The notes: generated from the letters alone by a model not told the origin. A DNA stretch of 64,000 nucleotides from Bradyrhizobium sp. CCGB01 (GCF_024199795.1 NZ_JANADK010000001.1:1674001-1738000); one strand, 5' to 3'. Positions 37,733-48,936 are shown, numbered from the stretch's first letter. Numbers and translations are program-made.

Positions 37733-39439
37733 ATGCGCATCTGTGGCATCAAGTTGACGCATGACGGATCCATCGCTCTTGTAGAGGATGGACGTCTGGT
37801 CTTTTGCATCGAGCAGGAGAAACGCGACAACAATCGGCGGTACTCAACCATCGACAACCTCGACACGGTTGTTCGCACTTTGGCAGAGCACGGCCTGGAT
37901 CCTCGCGATATTGATCAGTTCGTCATTGACGGCTGGGACGGGGAAATCGAATCGGAATTTCAAGTCCCGAGTGGGACGGAACTTCTCACTCTCAAAGGTG
38001 CTCCGTATGTTGAACGACCCGAGGGACTCCTCTCTTCACGCGAGGGAGTTGGTCTTGTGCTCGACGGCAGGAGTTTCTCCTACAGGAGCTATGCACACGT
38101 CGCAGGCCATGTTGCCTCCGCGTATTGCACTAGCCCGTTTGCGAAAGCGGGAGAACCCGCTTTCTGCCTAGTGTGGGACGGCTGCATCTTTCCGCGGCTC
38201 TATCGTGTAGAACCCAGCGGCGGCCGGTTCCTCGAATGCCTCTTCCCGATCATAGGCCACGCCTATGCTGTGGCGGGCCACTACTTTGGGCCCTACCGGC
38301 AGCCGAACCGGACCAACTGGGACCTTGGTGTTGCGGGAAAGCTGATGGCCTATATCGGCCTGGGGGCGCCCGATGAAGACATTGTGACAGTGTTTAGGGA
38401 GGTTTATGAGAAGTGCTTTGCGGCCGACACAGAGTCCGCTCGGCGTTACCGCGCGAACATAAGTGACGCCGAGGCCTCACTTGCGGCTACGCACGACTTC
38501 TTCGAGGAGAGCGCACTTCGACTAGACGCCAAGCGACCCGAAGATATACTCGCATCATTTCATGTCTTCCTTGAGCGTCTGCTCGTGCGGGAGATGGGAC
38601 TTGCTTTGCTTCGGCATTCGTACTTTCCGGGACCGCGCAATCTATGCATAGCCGGAGGTTGTGGTCTTAACATCAAATGGAACAGCGCCCTCCGTGCAAC
38701 CGGCCTGTTCGACGCTGTATGGGTCCCACCATTCCCGAACGACAGTGGCTCAGCAATCGGAGCCGCGTGCTCGGCCATGGCAGTCGACAGAGGTTTCGTG
38801 CCACTGGAGTGGTCGGTCTATAGTGGCCCCGCCCTCACATGCAGCGATGCATCCGCGGACTGGGACGCCTCGCCGTGCAGCATAAGTGAGCTTGCTGCGC
38901 TCCTCGCGAGCAATAAGCCCGTGGTGTTCCTTGCTGGTCACGCCGAGCTGGGACCACGCGCCTTGGGTGGCAGAAGCATTCTTGCCGCAGCGACATCGCA
39001 AGGAATGAAAAACTATCTCAACGACACCAAACTTCGTGAACACTTCCGCCCCGTTGCGCCGATATGCCTGGAGGACCGAGCAACCGACATTTTCGATCCC
39101 GGATCACCGGACCCTTACATGCTTTTCGATCATCAGACTCGGTCAGAGTGGCGAGGCAGAATTCCAGCCATTGTGCACCTTGATGGATCTGCACGATTGC
39201 AGACGATTAGCAGAACATCCCAGCATAAGGTTGCTGAACTGCTCATTGAATATGAAAAACTCACCGGCATTCCGCTGCTTTGCAATACCAGCGCCAACCA
39301 CCATGGACGTGGGTTTTTTCCCAATGTCGCAGCTGCGTGCAAATGGGGTCGCGTCGAACACATCTGGTGCGACGGTCTGCTCTGGACCAGAACGCTCGAA
39401 GGCAAGGTGCCACCATCCGAACTGGTTCGGACAAGCTGA
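37733..39439 (+). CDS. nodU: Nod factor 6-O-carbamoyltransferase NodU
   Basis: NodU adds a carbamoyl group at O-6 of the non-reducing end. The 568-residue product starts MRICGIKLTHDGSIALVEDG. It has VAGHVASAYCTSPF (metal-site HxxxH region), LCIAGGCGLNIKWNS near 300, and PFPNDSGSAIGAACSA. AELGPRALGGRSILAA near 403 follows, then FRPVAPICLE in the YrdC-like half. All conserved blocks of the NodU/CmcH family are present, and the gene is intact. Confidence 0.95.
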   Translation: MRICGIKLTHDGSIALVEDGRLVFCIEQEKRDNNRRYSTIDNLDTVVRTLAEHGLDPRDIDQFVIDGWDGEIESEFQVPSGTELLTLKGAPYVERPEGLLSSREGVGLVLDGRSFSYRSYAHVAGHVASAYCTSPFAKAGEPAFCLVWDGCIFPRLYRVEPSGGRFLECLFPIIGHAYAVAGHYFGPYRQPNRTNWDLGVAGKLMAYIGLGAPDEDIVTVFREVYEKCFAADTESARRYRANISDAEASLAATHDFFEESALRLDAKRPEDILASFHVFLERLLVREMGLALLRHSYFPGPRNLCIAGGCGLNIKWNSALRATGLFDAVWVPPFPNDSGSAIGAACSAMAVDRGFVPLEWSVYSGPALTCSDASADWDASPCSISELAALLASNKPVVFLAGHAELGPRALGGRSILAAATSQGMKNYLNDTKLREHFRPVAPICLEDRATDIFDPGSPDPYMLFDHQTRSEWRGRIPAIVHLDGSARLQTISRTSQHKVAELLIEYEKLTGIPLLCNTSANHHGRGFFPNVAAACKWGRVEHIWCDGLLWTRTLEGKVPPSELVRTS

Positions 39440-39448
39440 GATGAGCGC

Positions 39449-40363
39449 ATGTCGAGCGTAGCGATCGATCTCGCCGCTGTAACCAAATCATACCGCGGCA
39501 AAAGTGTTGTCAACGGGCTGACTTTCACTATTGCGGCGGGAGAATGCTTCGGACTGCTCGGACCGAATGGCGCCGGTAAGAGTACCATTGTGCGTATGAT
39601 ACTCGGCATGACGCCGCCGGATTCTGGCAAGATCACGGTGCTCGGCAAGCAGGTACCGACACACGCTCGCTTGGCACGCGCAGGCGTGGGCGTGGTTCCA
39701 CAGTTCGACAATCTTGAGAACGGGTTTACGGTACGCGAGAACTTGCTGGTGTTCGGGCGATACTTCAGCATGAGCGCGCGCGAAGTCGAGGCGGTCATTC
39801 CATCACTGCTCGAGTTTGCTCGCCTCGAAAGCAAGGCGGACGCGCGTGTTGCTGAGTTATCGGGCGGCATGAAGCGGCGGCTGGTGCTGGCTCGTGCGCT
39901 CATCAACGACCCGCATCTGCTCATTTTAGACGAGCCAACGACCGGTCTCGATCCGCACGCGCGTCATCTGATCTGGGAGCGGCTGCGCTCGCTACTTTCG
40001 CGCGGCAAGACTATTCTGCTGACGACCCACTTTATGGAAGAGGCCGAGCGGTTGTGCGATCGGCTGTGCGTCCTGGAGGAAGGGCGCAAGATCGCCGAGG
40101 GAGAGCCTCACAGCCTAATCAACGAGCAGATTGGCTGTGACGTTATGGAGATTTATGGCGGCAATCCGCGCGAAACGGTTGAGCTGATCAGGCCTTACGC
40201 ACAACGCATTGAATTGAGCGGCGAGACCATCTTTTGTTATGCGCCGAATCTGGAGCAGGTACGGAAGCAGTTGCGGGGGTGTGCTGGTTTGCGCCTTCTC
40301 GAGCGTCCGCCGAATCTCGAAGATGTGTTCTTGCGACTTACAGGACGCGAGATAGAGATATGA
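39449..40363 (+). CDS. nodI: Nod factor export ABC ATPase NodI
   Basis: NodI powers export of lipochitooligosaccharide with NodJ. The 304-residue product has Walker [10 protein letters not shown] at 38-46, [15 protein letters not shown] near 89, and the ABC signature [16 protein letters not shown] near 136-151. Walker B is [15 protein letters not shown] near 157, followed by [20 protein letters not shown]. The C-terminal half contains NodI-specific sequence ending at TGA 40361-40363, overlapping the nodJ start. Confidence 0.96.
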   Translation: MSSVAIDLAAVTKSYRGKSVVNGLTFTIAAGECFGLLGPNGAGKSTIVRMILGMTPPDSGKITVLGKQVPTHARLARAGVGVVPQFDNLENGFTVRENLLVFGRYFSMSAREVEAVIPSLLEFARLESKADARVAELSGGMKRRLVLARALINDPHLLILDEPTTGLDPHARHLIWERLRSLLSRGKTILLTTHFMEEAERLCDRLCVLEEGRKIAEGEPHSLINEQIGCDVMEIYGGNPRETVELIRPYAQRIELSGETIFCYAPNLEQVRKQLRGCAGLRLLERPPNLEDVFLRLTGREIEI

Positions 40364-41151
40364 TGAGGATAACGTTTGGCGCGGCCATGCCTGCCAACGC
40401 GCTCAATTGGGTCGCGGTATGGCGTCGCAATTATTTGGCATGGAGAAAGGTTGCTCTTGCTTCGCTTGTCGGGAATCTCGCCGATCCAATGACGAATTTA
40501 CTCGGACTTGGCTTTGGCCTCGGATTAATCGTTGGTCGTGTGAACGGGACTTCTTATGTCGATTTTCTCGTGGGCGGCATGGTCGCGACCAGCGCGATGA
40601 CCTCCGCGAGCTTCGAAATGCTTTACGCGACATTCGCCCGCATGCACACCCAACGGACTTGGGAGGCAATGCTGTGCACACAGCTTACGCTTGGCGATAT
40701 CCTGCTCGGTGAAGTGGCATGGGCAGCCAGCAAGGCCCTGCTGGCCGGCACAGGCATTACTATCGTTGCTGCCGGACTTGGCTATGCCGCATGGCCATCC
40801 ATGCTCTACGCGCTACCGGCAATCGTTCTTACTGGGGTCGTCTTCGCCAGCTTGGCAATGGTCGTCATATCGATGGCGCCAAGCTACGACTACTTCGTAT
40901 TCTATCAGACGCTGGTCGTTACACCCATGATCTTCCTCTGCGGCGCTGTGGTTCCGACGACTCAGTTGCCCGCCGCGTTTCAACTCGTGGCGAGCCTGTT
41001 GCCGTTGCAGCATTCGATTGAGCTCATTCGCCCGGCGATGCTTGGTCGGCCAGCGGACGGCGTTGGCATGCATATTGTTGCACTCTGCATCTATGCGGTC
41101 GTGCCGTTCTTGTCCTCGGTTGCACTGCTTCTTCGGCGTCTCATGCGCTGA
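40360..41151 (+). CDS. nodJ: Nod factor export ABC permease NodJ
   Basis: NodJ is the ABC-2 type membrane subunit paired with NodI. The ATG at 40360 overlaps the nodI stop as ATGA, giving 263 residues. [20 protein letters not shown] and [20 protein letters not shown] then [18 protein letters not shown] lead into about six membrane spans. [17 protein letters not shown] and [12 protein letters not shown] are the conserved C-terminal ABC-2 motif. The longer frame upstream is inside nodI and not used. Confidence 0.96.
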   Translation: MMRITFGAAMPANALNWVAVWRRNYLAWRKVALASLVGNLADPMTNLLGLGFGLGLIVGRVNGTSYVDFLVGGMVATSAMTSASFEMLYATFARMHTQRTWEAMLCTQLTLGDILLGEVAWAASKALLAGTGITIVAAGLGYAAWPSMLYALPAIVLTGVVFASLAMVVISMAPSYDYFVFYQTLVVTPMIFLCGAVVPTTQLPAAFQLVASLLPLQHSIELIRPAMLGRPADGVGMHIVALCIYAVVPFLSSVALLLRRLMR

Positions 41152-41306
41152 GAGACTGTGGCGGCAAATATGATGAACGTAGAGTCGTTGGTGTGAACGG
41201 TAATCTCGCACGGTTTCTTGGATCGGTAATGCCGGCCCGATGCATGAAGCGGCGAGCGACCGCGCGCCATGCCCCAATAGAATGCCTACAGTGAATGGAG
41301 AGTAAC

Positions 41307-43364
41307 ATGCTGTGTCTCGGAGTGAGCGGTGGACTAGACAAGGTTTATGAATGTCGACCCGAGCTTCCAAGCACATTTCTTCACGACGGCGCTGCTGTGC
41401 TCGTACGGGATGGACGTGTGATTGCGGCCGTCGAAGAAGAACGCCTCAATAGGATTAAGCATTCTAACAAGTTCCCAAGCCAGTCGATCCAATATTGCCT
41501 CGATGCTGCAGGTGTTCGACTGAGCGACGTGGATCGCATCGCTTTCTATGCGACCGAAGCTTACTGCAATGCCATGCTCGAGCGGCTGTTTGTTTTGCAG
41601 CCCTCAGACTCTATTCCAATGGATGCCCGGCTTTTGCTGCGGGGCATGCTGGCGCAGGAGTTCAGCACCGAAGTGGATCCCTCTCGCGTCTCGTTCGTCA
41701 GTCATCACCAAGCGCATGCGGTAAGTGCATTCGCGATGTCCGGATTTGAGCGGGGTCTGATCCTTGCGATCGATGGCGGGGGTGAGTTTCTCTCTGGCCT
41801 CGTTGCGATCGGGTCTGGAACCGAAGTTAATCAACTCGAGAGCTTCCCGGAGAGTAACTCTTTGGGTTTGTTCTACCTAGAGACGATCCGATATCTGGGC
41901 TACGGCTTGTTCGATGAGTACAAGGTCATGGGCCTTGCCCCTTATGGTGATCCCGCTCCTTATCGCAAGCTGTTTGAGCAGTTCTACGAACTCTCCGAGA
42001 ACGGGCGATACAGGCTGTACCTCGATCGCATCGGTCCTGCATTGGTCCGCGCTATTCAGGTCCGGCGAAGAGGAATGCCATTTACTCAGCAGCATCGAGA
42101 TGTCAGTGCGTCCTTGCAGGAAGCACTTGAACGAATCGTATTTCACATATTGCGGCATTATCGCGAAGACACCGGCCTGAAGCGGCTTTGCTTGTCTGGT
42201 GGAGTGGCCCACAACTGCACCATGAACGGTAAGCTGCTGTATTCAGAGCTCTTCGAGGAGATCTTCGTGCAGCCTGCAGCGCATGACGCTGGCTGCGCCC
42301 TAGGCGCTGCACTGATGGCATCCCAAGAGGTCGGTCAGCCCGCGCCACGCGAGCGGCTTCAGGAGGTCTATTGGGGCCCCGGTCTCGGGCCCGACCGGGC
42401 CGTGGAGGGGGAACTGAATGCATGGGCTGGGCACCTCGTCATTGAACGCAGCGATGACGTGGCAGGCAGAGCGGCCGATTGGATGGCAAACGGCGCCGTG
42501 ATCGGATGGGTGCAGGGTCGATCGGAGTTCGGACCACGTGCGCTTGGCAACCGCAGTATCCTAGCGGACCCCCGACCTGCAGCGAACAAGGATCGCATAA
42601 ACGCGATAGTCAAGAAGCGCGAAGGCTATCGACCGTTCGCGCCCTCTGTATTGGAGGAAGATGCATCCGAATATTTCGAGCTCCCAGCCAGGACAAGAGA
42701 AATCCCATTCATGAATTTCGTAGTTCGCGTGCGCGAGGCCAAGCGCGGCTTGCTGGGCGCCATTACACATGTCGATGGCACCGCGCGGCTGCAGACTGTG
42801 TCCCGCAGATCAAATCCAACCTACTGGGGTCTTATCGATGAGTTCAAGAAACGAACCGGCATTCCAGTTCTGTTGAATACCTCGTTTAACAATAATGCCG
42901 AACCGATCGTAGCTTCCGTTGCAGACGCTATTGCGACATTTTTGACGACCAAGCTCGATGCTCTCGTAGTCGGGCCGTTTCTGGTGAAAAAGCGGACTGC
43001 AACACTTGACGATTGGTGCTCGCTCGCGGTTTCATTGCCCCTTTATGCATCTTTGCACCGCGTCCGCGCTCATACAGCACGAGACCGGCAGGAGACAGTC
43101 TGCGAGATCCGCACGACATTCTCCGGCGGTGACAGTGTGCGCATTTCAGATGAGGTGTTCGATCTGCTGATGCAGGTCAAAGGCGAGGCCGTCCTCCGCG
43201 ACCTATTCAACTCGATGGCATTGGATCAAGCCGATCGCGAAGCTCTCGTCGAAGAGCTCTGCAGCTTGTGGGAACAGCGCCGTATTCGTCTGCACCCTCC
43301 TTCACGCGCGACTTGCGCGGAGGATGGTCGTGATCAGATGAAGAGCCAGCATAAAGCTCGATGA
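41307..43364 (+). CDS. nolO: Nod factor 3-O-carbamoyltransferase NolO
   Basis: NolO is a NodU-family carbamoyltransferase acting at O-3 (with NodU at O-6). The start is set at ATG 41307 because GGAGAG lies just before it. The ATG at 41295 overlaps that ribosome-binding site. The product is 685 residues. MLCLGVSGGLDKVYECRPEL and HDGAAVLVRDGRVIAAVEEE are at the N-terminus. SHHQAHAVSAFAMSGF near 133 and ILAIDGGGEF follow. LSGGVAHNCTMNGKLLYSEL near 294, GRSEFGPRALGNRSILADPR near 408 and GYRPFAPSVLEEDA come next. A C-terminal extension of about 110 residues, absent from NodU, is retained. The gene is full length. Confidence 0.93.
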   Translation: MLCLGVSGGLDKVYECRPELPSTFLHDGAAVLVRDGRVIAAVEEERLNRIKHSNKFPSQSIQYCLDAAGVRLSDVDRIAFYATEAYCNAMLERLFVLQPSDSIPMDARLLLRGMLAQEFSTEVDPSRVSFVSHHQAHAVSAFAMSGFERGLILAIDGGGEFLSGLVAIGSGTEVNQLESFPESNSLGLFYLETIRYLGYGLFDEYKVMGLAPYGDPAPYRKLFEQFYELSENGRYRLYLDRIGPALVRAIQVRRRGMPFTQQHRDVSASLQEALERIVFHILRHYREDTGLKRLCLSGGVAHNCTMNGKLLYSELFEEIFVQPAAHDAGCALGAALMASQEVGQPAPRERLQEVYWGPGLGPDRAVEGELNAWAGHLVIERSDDVAGRAADWMANGAVIGWVQGRSEFGPRALGNRSILADPRPAANKDRINAIVKKREGYRPFAPSVLEEDASEYFELPARTREIPFMNFVVRVREAKRGLLGAITHVDGTARLQTVSRRSNPTYWGLIDEFKKRTGIPVLLNTSFNNNAEPIVASVADAIATFLTTKLDALVVGPFLVKKRTATLDDWCSLAVSLPLYASLHRVRAHTARDRQETVCEIRTTFSGGDSVRISDEVFDLLMQVKGEAVLRDLFNSMALDQADREALVEELCSLWEQRRIRLHPPSRATCAEDGRDQMKSQHKAR

Positions 43365-43596
43365 ATGCATACGGCCACTCATTGTTCGAAATGTGAGCGT
43401 TGGGGGGCCATAAAGAGAACGCACGTCGGTGATCGCGCGTGCTTAATCACAATCGAGAGGATCGCCGCTTGGTTGAGGCTGTTCTAGGAGGCCCTTTGCT
43501 GGCACCGCGAACGGTGATGACGGATGAGGCCGTCGGGCGAGGCCGTGCGTCTAGTTACCCGATCCCGAATACTGCCGAGATGTCCAGGAAAGTAAC

Positions 43597-44583
43597 ATGC
43601 TTGTTGATCTGCCTATGAAGGAAAGGTTCGTTGTTTCTCGACGACGTACTGGTTTTGGTGATTGCTTGTGGTCCCTCGCGGCTGCCTGGCAGTACGCCAA
43701 GCGGACAGGGCGTACACTGGTCATCGATTGGCGCGGCTCTTGTTATCTCGATGAACCCTTCACCAACGCCTTTGGGGTCTTCTTCGAGCCAATTCAAAGC
43801 ATCGCGGGCGTACGCGTGATTTGCGATGAACAGATCAATCAGCTCTCATTTCCGGGGCCATTCTTTCCAGCTTGGTGGAATAGGCCATCCATCGACTGCG
43901 TTTATCGACCAAATGAGCAGATTTTTCGCGAGCGTGACGAGCTCCGGAGGCTCTTCGAAGATCAAAATGATACTCACGCGAATACTGTAGTATGTGATGC
44001 TTGTTTGATGTGGGGTTGTGATCAGGACGCGGAGCGACAGATATTTCAGGCGGTCAAGCTGCGGTCGGAAATTCAATCGCGGATTGATGCAATTTATCAG
44101 GAGCACTTTGGCGGCCGCAGCGTAATAGGTGTTCATGTTCGACACGGCAACGGTGAAGATGTCATGGGGCACGCACCTTACTGGGTAGATCCGCAGCTGG
44201 CCTTGGGGCAGGTATGCGCTGCCATTGAAAAGGCCAAGGCGTTGCCCCACGCAAAGCCAGTTACAGTATTTTTGTGTACGGACAGCCCGAAAGTGCTGCG
44301 TCAGGTGTCCGCCTGGTTTCCCGACCTCTTTTCGATCTCAAAGCGCTTTCAAGCGGATCAGGCAGGACCATTACACAGTGCAGAACTGGGCGCGGAGGGT
44401 GGGTTTTCTGCCCTGATCGAGATGTACCTCCTCGGTCGATGCGATACCGTAATCCGTTTTCCGCCGACCAGCGCCTTCACGCGCTATGCGCGCCTTGTCG
44501 CGCCACGCGTTATTGAGTTCGATTTGAACGATCCGAGCCGTTTGATCGTCTTCGATGGGGAGGCCGTTCGCAAGAACTCGTAA
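43597..44583 (+). CDS. nodZ: Nod factor alpha-1,6-fucosyltransferase
   Basis: NodZ (GT23) transfers L-fucose from GDP-fucose to O-6 of the reducing-end GlcNAc. The 328-residue product begins MLVDLPMKERFVVSRRRTGF and continues GDCLWSLAAAWQYAKRTGRT, LVIDWRGSCYLDEPFTNAF near 47. VIGVHVRHGNGED near 171-183 is the GDP-fucose binding loop with conserved arginine. Then VTVFLCTDSPKVLRQVSAWF. AGGAAAG lies six bases before the ATG. It depends on GDP-fucose, and the window's only synthase gene (nolK) is broken. Confidence 0.95.
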   Translation: MLVDLPMKERFVVSRRRTGFGDCLWSLAAAWQYAKRTGRTLVIDWRGSCYLDEPFTNAFGVFFEPIQSIAGVRVICDEQINQLSFPGPFFPAWWNRPSIDCVYRPNEQIFRERDELRRLFEDQNDTHANTVVCDACLMWGCDQDAERQIFQAVKLRSEIQSRIDAIYQEHFGGRSVIGVHVRHGNGEDVMGHAPYWVDPQLALGQVCAAIEKAKALPHAKPVTVFLCTDSPKVLRQVSAWFPDLFSISKRFQADQAGPLHSAELGAEGGFSALIEMYLLGRCDTVIRFPPTSAFTRYARLVAPRVIEFDLNDPSRLIVFDGEAVRKNS

Positions 44584-44589
44584 CCTGCA

Positions 44590-44618
44590 GAGCCACACGC
44601 GTGCGGCTCATGCCGCCT
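44590..44618 (+). terminator. Possible terminator after nodZ
   Basis: GAGCC-A-CACGCGTG-C-GGCTC forms a stem of eight pairs with one mismatch, starting seven bases after the nodZ stop, with a short CCTTTT downstream. It is the likely end of the nod transcript. Confidence 0.45.
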
Positions 44619-44739
44619 TTTGCATTTGCTGTGTCGTTACGCCGCCGGGTGCGTTGGCAAGGGATCTTTCAAGGACCACCGAGCCGAGTGAGGGGAACAA
44701 TCTTCCTGGGTTCGAGATGAGCCTCGACAATCGTGCCGT

Positions 44740-45658
44740 TAGAGCATTTCATTGCTTAATTGGATTGGAGGGGATTCCGGTTTTGGCGGATTGTGATTCA
44801 AGATGCTGACTGGATTGGAGGCCAGCATCGCATGACCCGACCTCTTTCCCTGGATCTTCGCGAGCGTGTGGTGACGTCGGTTTTGGCGGGCGAGAGCTGC
44901 CGGTCTGTGGCGGGACGGTTTGGTGTTGCGGTCTCGTCGGTTGTGAAGTGGTCGCAGCGGCGGCGGGCGACCGGCTCGGTTGTGCCTGGCAAAATCGGCG
45001 GTCACCGCAAGCTCCTGCGCCGGGAAGGGCTGCGGTTTGAAAAAACCACTGTTCGCGCTCGAACAGGTTCGCGCCGACGCCTCTCGTAAGCGCCGGCGTT
45101 GGCGATCCTGGCAGGCCGGATTTGATCCGGGCTGGCTCGTCTTCATCGATGAGACCTGGATCAAGACCAGCATGGCCCCTTTGCGGGGCTGGGGCCCCAA
45201 AGGGGTGCGCCTGCGCGGCTTCGCCCCGCACGGTCACTGGCGTGCCCTCACATTCCTCGGCGCACTCCGCCATGACCAACTCACGGCACCTTGCGTCTTC
45301 GACGGCCCGATCAACGGCGAATGCTTTCGCGCTTACGTGAAGCATCTTCTCTCCTGCCAACCCTGCGCGAGGCGACATCGTCATTCTCGACGATCTCGGA
45401 AGCCACAAGTCGAGAGCTGTCAGACAGATGATCCAGGCTGCTGGCGCCAGGCTCTGGTACCTGCCGCCATACTCGCCCGACCTCAACCCGATCGAACAGG
45501 CCTTCTCCAAGATCAAACACTGGATGCGGCAAGCTCAGAAGCGCACCATCCAGGACACTTGGCGCCACGTAGGTCACCTCGTTCAGGACATCCAGCCTCG
45601 CGAATGCGCCAACTACTTCGCCAACGCCGATGCTTCAGTCAAAATTTGAAACGCTCTA
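44740..45658 (+). mobile_element. IS630-family insertion sequence, internally deleted
   Basis: The ends are inverted repeats: TAGAGCATTTCA on the left, and TAGAGCGTTTCA read inward from the right, bounded by TA at 44740-44741 and 45657-45658, as expected for IS630 target duplication. The 919-base length is short for the family. The transposase inside lacks a central block and is frameshifted. It lies between nodZ and nifA and marks a recombination point in the island. Confidence 0.85.
44832..45649 (+). pseudogene. IS630 transposase, deleted and frameshifted
   Basis: The N-terminal helix-turn-helix is intact (TRPLSLDLRERVVTSVLAGE, then VAGRFGVAVSSVVKW). After GKIGGHRK about 60 residues are missing, and the sequence resumes as REGLRFEKT. 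The catalytic segment in another frame reads LVFIDETWIKTSMAPLRGWG (first Asp) and APCVFDGPINGECFRAYV. A further frame holds GARLWYLPPYSPDLNPIEQA with the last Glu of the DDE triad, ending ECANYFANADASVKI. It cannot act in cis, but its ends might be mobilised by an intact relative. Confidence 0.9.
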
Positions 45659-47118
45659 GTGCGTTGGGGAGAGCTGAGGGCGACGCAGTGATTCCGGCAG
45701 AATGTTTGCTGGATGTACCTTTTGGGTAGGGGCAGACACACGCGTCTTTCGCGTACAGGCTAGTATGGGACCGGCGGCGTTGCTCCAGTAAACAACCAAT
45801 GCGCCAAAACAACCGTCAACGTCGGACCACACGTAGCTCGGGTCCTTGTAGCTTGAACTTGTTGGACCACCAGTTCGACGAACCTGACGTATAAGGCTAG
45901 CCACGTCCGATCAGCAGAAGTTGCGAGCATCCTGCCATGAGGCGGTGGTAGCATGCACCAGACGCTCGTTGTCCATGGGCTCGCTACTGCGGCCGAGTGG
46001 CGTCAATTGGGTCGAGGGACGATAGATCGAAATGTGCCGGCAGAAGCCAGGTTCTCAGGACGCGCTGACAAAGCTAAGACTTTATTTGCCTGCGCATCGA
46101 TCGGCGATCAAACTTAAAACGCGTGCCAGTGGCTCTGATCTTCGTTCAATTTGGCTGACAAACGACAAAATGCCTGCTTCAGGACGCATTGAAGTGTTTC
46201 CGACACAAGGGACCGTATTTCCCTAATTCAGCGAACAGGAAGCAGACCCGCTATGTCGTCAACCCGCTAAGCTGTTTGGGAGCGCGGCTTGCGCAATCTT
46301 GTCGGCTTCGCAGTGCACTGGCCCAAATCCTGCACGATCTACGCGTAAATGGATGTGGCAAGGGCAACATAAGATGCGTTTGAGTTCTGGACATGTTTGC
46401 CAATGCTGCGCTCCTGTCTTGCGCGGACGTCAATATCCCTTTCACGTCGCTGTGACTCGCGTGCAAATGGAGGCCGAAACACGCTTCTGTCGCCTAGGCG
46501 TCGCGGCTTCGGCCGGATGTATCGGTAGAATGTGGCGGCCCACTACGATCTATAGAGCGGTGAACGCTGCCGCTCCGCATGACCGAACTCGAAAGGTCTC
46601 GGCGTATACGGTTGCTGGCGTTGTGCAGCGCGTCCGTCTCAGCCGAAGGCCCGGATGGCGCGCCGCTTACATTGTCGATAACGCCAGTCGAAATGTGGAA
46701 GAGGCCATCCGACATCAGTCCTCTGGCGCCATTCTTGTCGGCATCGCGGCAGCGCTCGGTGTTCTGATCGCGTCTTTGCAGCGCGAAGTAGTTGCTCGCA
46801 CGCAATCGCTCGTAGGTTGGCATGTCCAGCTCAAATAGCCTGAAGCGCAATGGCGAGAAAGCGATAAGCAAATCGTTTTCTTGAATGAAAGAAATCACGT
46901 CAGTGTCTCAATTCGTAGCGTAGAACATATGTGACGACATGTGCATACGACGAGATGCCGCCAGCCCCGTGTTGCACTGCGCTGATGGGTTTTCAATGAA
47001 GTGTCTGCTCGACTTTGGGAAAGAGTGCGAATCGAATGAAAGCCTCTTGGTTACCGTCGTGCCATGAAAAGGTGTTATCTCCCACCGCTATCGGAGTTAG
47101 CGCGAAATCGAGAGTGAG
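45659..47118. other. Upstream region of nifA without a recognisable gene
   Basis: FixR, which precedes nifA in Bradyrhizobium, was looked for and not found. A 134-codon minus frame (46494-46898) begins protein-like (LIAFSPLRFRLFELDMPTYE) but then degenerates. TTGGTTACCGTCGTGCC near 47048 has GG/GC at ten-base spacing but a poor -12 box, so a sigma-54 promoter for nifA is only a weak possibility. Confidence 0.4.
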
Positions 47119-48936
47119 ATGCAAGACAATGTTTCGAAGTTCGAACTAAGTGCAAGCAAGGAGACGAAGGGCGGCGTCGACGTTGTCACGGTGCAAATTG
47201 CTTCCGAATGCGAATGGCCCGGCTCGGAAGGCGGGGTGAGTTATCCCGTGGACCTGCCGTTGAACGAAATCGCGCTCCGAGGAGTGCTCGAAATATCGAA
47301 CATGCTCGCCAGTCCCTCGCGGCTCGAAGTCGCGCTGGCAAGCGTCATCGATCTGCTGCAGTCCTCTCTGCAGATGCGGCACGGTGTCGTCTCTCTCCTG
47401 GCAGACGATGACGTCGCGGAGATTGCGGTCGGAGCGGGCTGGAGCGAAGGAAGCGATGAGCGTTACCGCATGCGCCTGCCCCAAAAAGCGATTGAGCAGA
47501 TTGTCTCCACGGGCATGCCGTTCGTGGCTGAGGACGTTGCTACTAATCCGGCGTTTAGCGCAGCTGATATGGAAGTGCTCGGCGCATCCGATCACATGCG
47601 GCTGTCGTTCATCGGGGTTCCCATCGGCGTCGATGGAAAAGTGGTGGGCACGCTATCCATCGAACGTTTGCCAGACATCGACGCGATGTTCCCGCTGGAT
47701 TCCGATGTCCGGCTACTCACCATGATCGCCAACCTAGTTGGGCAGGCGGTGAAGCTTCATCGCCTGGTAGCGCGCGACCGCAAGCGCCTTATGGCCGAGA
47801 GCTATAGATGGCAGAAGGAACTTCTTGAATTTAAGCAGCAAGCGCGAGAACGGAAGAGAGTTCACATCGATGGTATAATCGGTACCAGTCCAGCGCTGCG
47901 GGGACTGCTCGACAAGATCGCTGTGGTAGCCAAGTCGAACGCTACGGTCTTATTGCGGGGTGAATCGGGCACGGGCAAGGAGCTGGTGGCCAAAGCAATT
48001 CATGAGCTATCCCCCCGCGCCAAGCGGCCGTTCATCAAAATGAACTGCGCGGCGCTGCCCGAGACAGTGCTGGAATCCGAATTGTTTGGTCATGAAAAGG
48101 GAGCCTTTACCGGCGCTCTCAATTCACGCAAAGGACGCTTTGAACTCGCCGACAAGGGCACTCTGTTTCTGGACGAGATCGGCGAGATCTCGGGCTCGTT
48201 TCAGGCGAAGCTGTTGCGGGTTCTTCAGGAGCAAGAGTTCGAGCGGGTCGGTAGCGGCCACACCATGAAAGTTGATGTCCGCGTGATTGCTGCAACCAAC
48301 AAGGATCTGGAAGGGGCGGTGGCAAAGAACGAGTTTCGCGCAGATCTCTATTATCGCATTAGCGTGGTTCCTTTGCTGCTGCCGCCCTTGCGCGAGAGGC
48401 GCAGCGACATTCCGCTGCTTGCGACTGAGTTTCTCAAAAGTTTTAACGGCGAGAACAGCCGTACGTTAACGTTTGATCCGAGCGCCATGGAAGTGCTGAT
48501 GAATTGCGGTTTTCCGGGCAATGTGCGAGAACTCGAAAATTGCGTGCAGCGGACTGCGACACTTGCCCCAGGGCCATTCATTTTTAGGAGCGATTTTGCC
48601 TGCTGCCATGGTCAATGCCTTTCTGCCCTGCTGTGGAAAAGCGGATTAGGTGAACCGAAGCCGCGGGCGGCGCTAAGTGGTGAGCAATCGGCGAAACCAC
48701 CCATGTCAACCCCTGACGCAGCTTCGTCGATTGCCGTTCTGGCTCCGCCTGTCGAGGCTACGTCGGCCGATCATGCGGTCTTGAATGGTGCGAAACTGAC
48801 GGATCGCGAGCGCCTCATTGCTGCAATGGAAAAGTCTGGCTGGGTGCAGGCGAAGGCAGCGCGTCTACTCGGACTAACGCCGCGCCAAATAGGTTACGCG
48901 CTGAGGAAGTATGGCATTGAAATCAAACGTTTGTGA
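47119..48936 (+). CDS. nifA: Nitrogen fixation transcriptional activator NifA
   Basis: NifA is the sigma-54 enhancer-binding activator of nif and fix genes. Of 605 residues, an N-terminal GAF domain spans about 55-205. The AAA+ domain holds Walker [15 protein letters not shown] near 281-294, GAFTGA near 328 (sigma-54 contact), and Walker [12 protein letters not shown]. The oxygen-sensing cysteines are present: [14 protein letters not shown] at the end of the AAA+ domain, and C-x4-C in FACCHGQC near 493-500. The Fis-type helix-turn-helix is [20 protein letters not shown] near 578-597. Everything needed for redox-sensitive rhizobial NifA is there. It stands alone, without fixR or fixA neighbours. 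Confidence 0.97.
   Translation: MQDNVSKFELSASKETKGGVDVVTVQIASECEWPGSEGGVSYPVDLPLNEIALRGVLEISNMLASPSRLEVALASVIDLLQSSLQMRHGVVSLLADDDVAEIAVGAGWSEGSDERYRMRLPQKAIEQIVSTGMPFVAEDVATNPAFSAADMEVLGASDHMRLSFIGVPIGVDGKVVGTLSIERLPDIDAMFPLDSDVRLLTMIANLVGQAVKLHRLVARDRKRLMAESYRWQKELLEFKQQARERKRVHIDGIIGTSPALRGLLDKIAVVAKSNATVLLRGESGTGKELVAKAIHELSPRAKRPFIKMNCAALPETVLESELFGHEKGAFTGALNSRKGRFELADKGTLFLDEIGEISGSFQAKLLRVLQEQEFERVGSGHTMKVDVRVIAATNKDLEGAVAKNEFRADLYYRISVVPLLLPPLRERRSDIPLLATEFLKSFNGENSRTLTFDPSAMEVLMNCGFPGNVRELENCVQRTATLAPGPFIFRSDFACCHGQCLSALLWKSGLGEPKPRAALSGEQSAKPPMSTPDAASSIAVLAPPVEATSADHAVLNGAKLTDRERLIAAMEKSGWVQAKAARLLGLTPRQIGYALRKYGIEIKRL

Noticed and set aside
47048..47066. TTGGTTACCGTCGTGCC as the nifA sigma-54 promoter
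   Set aside because: The GG/GC spacing is right but both boxes match poorly, and no TGT-N10-ACA was found; kept only as a weak possibility in the region note.
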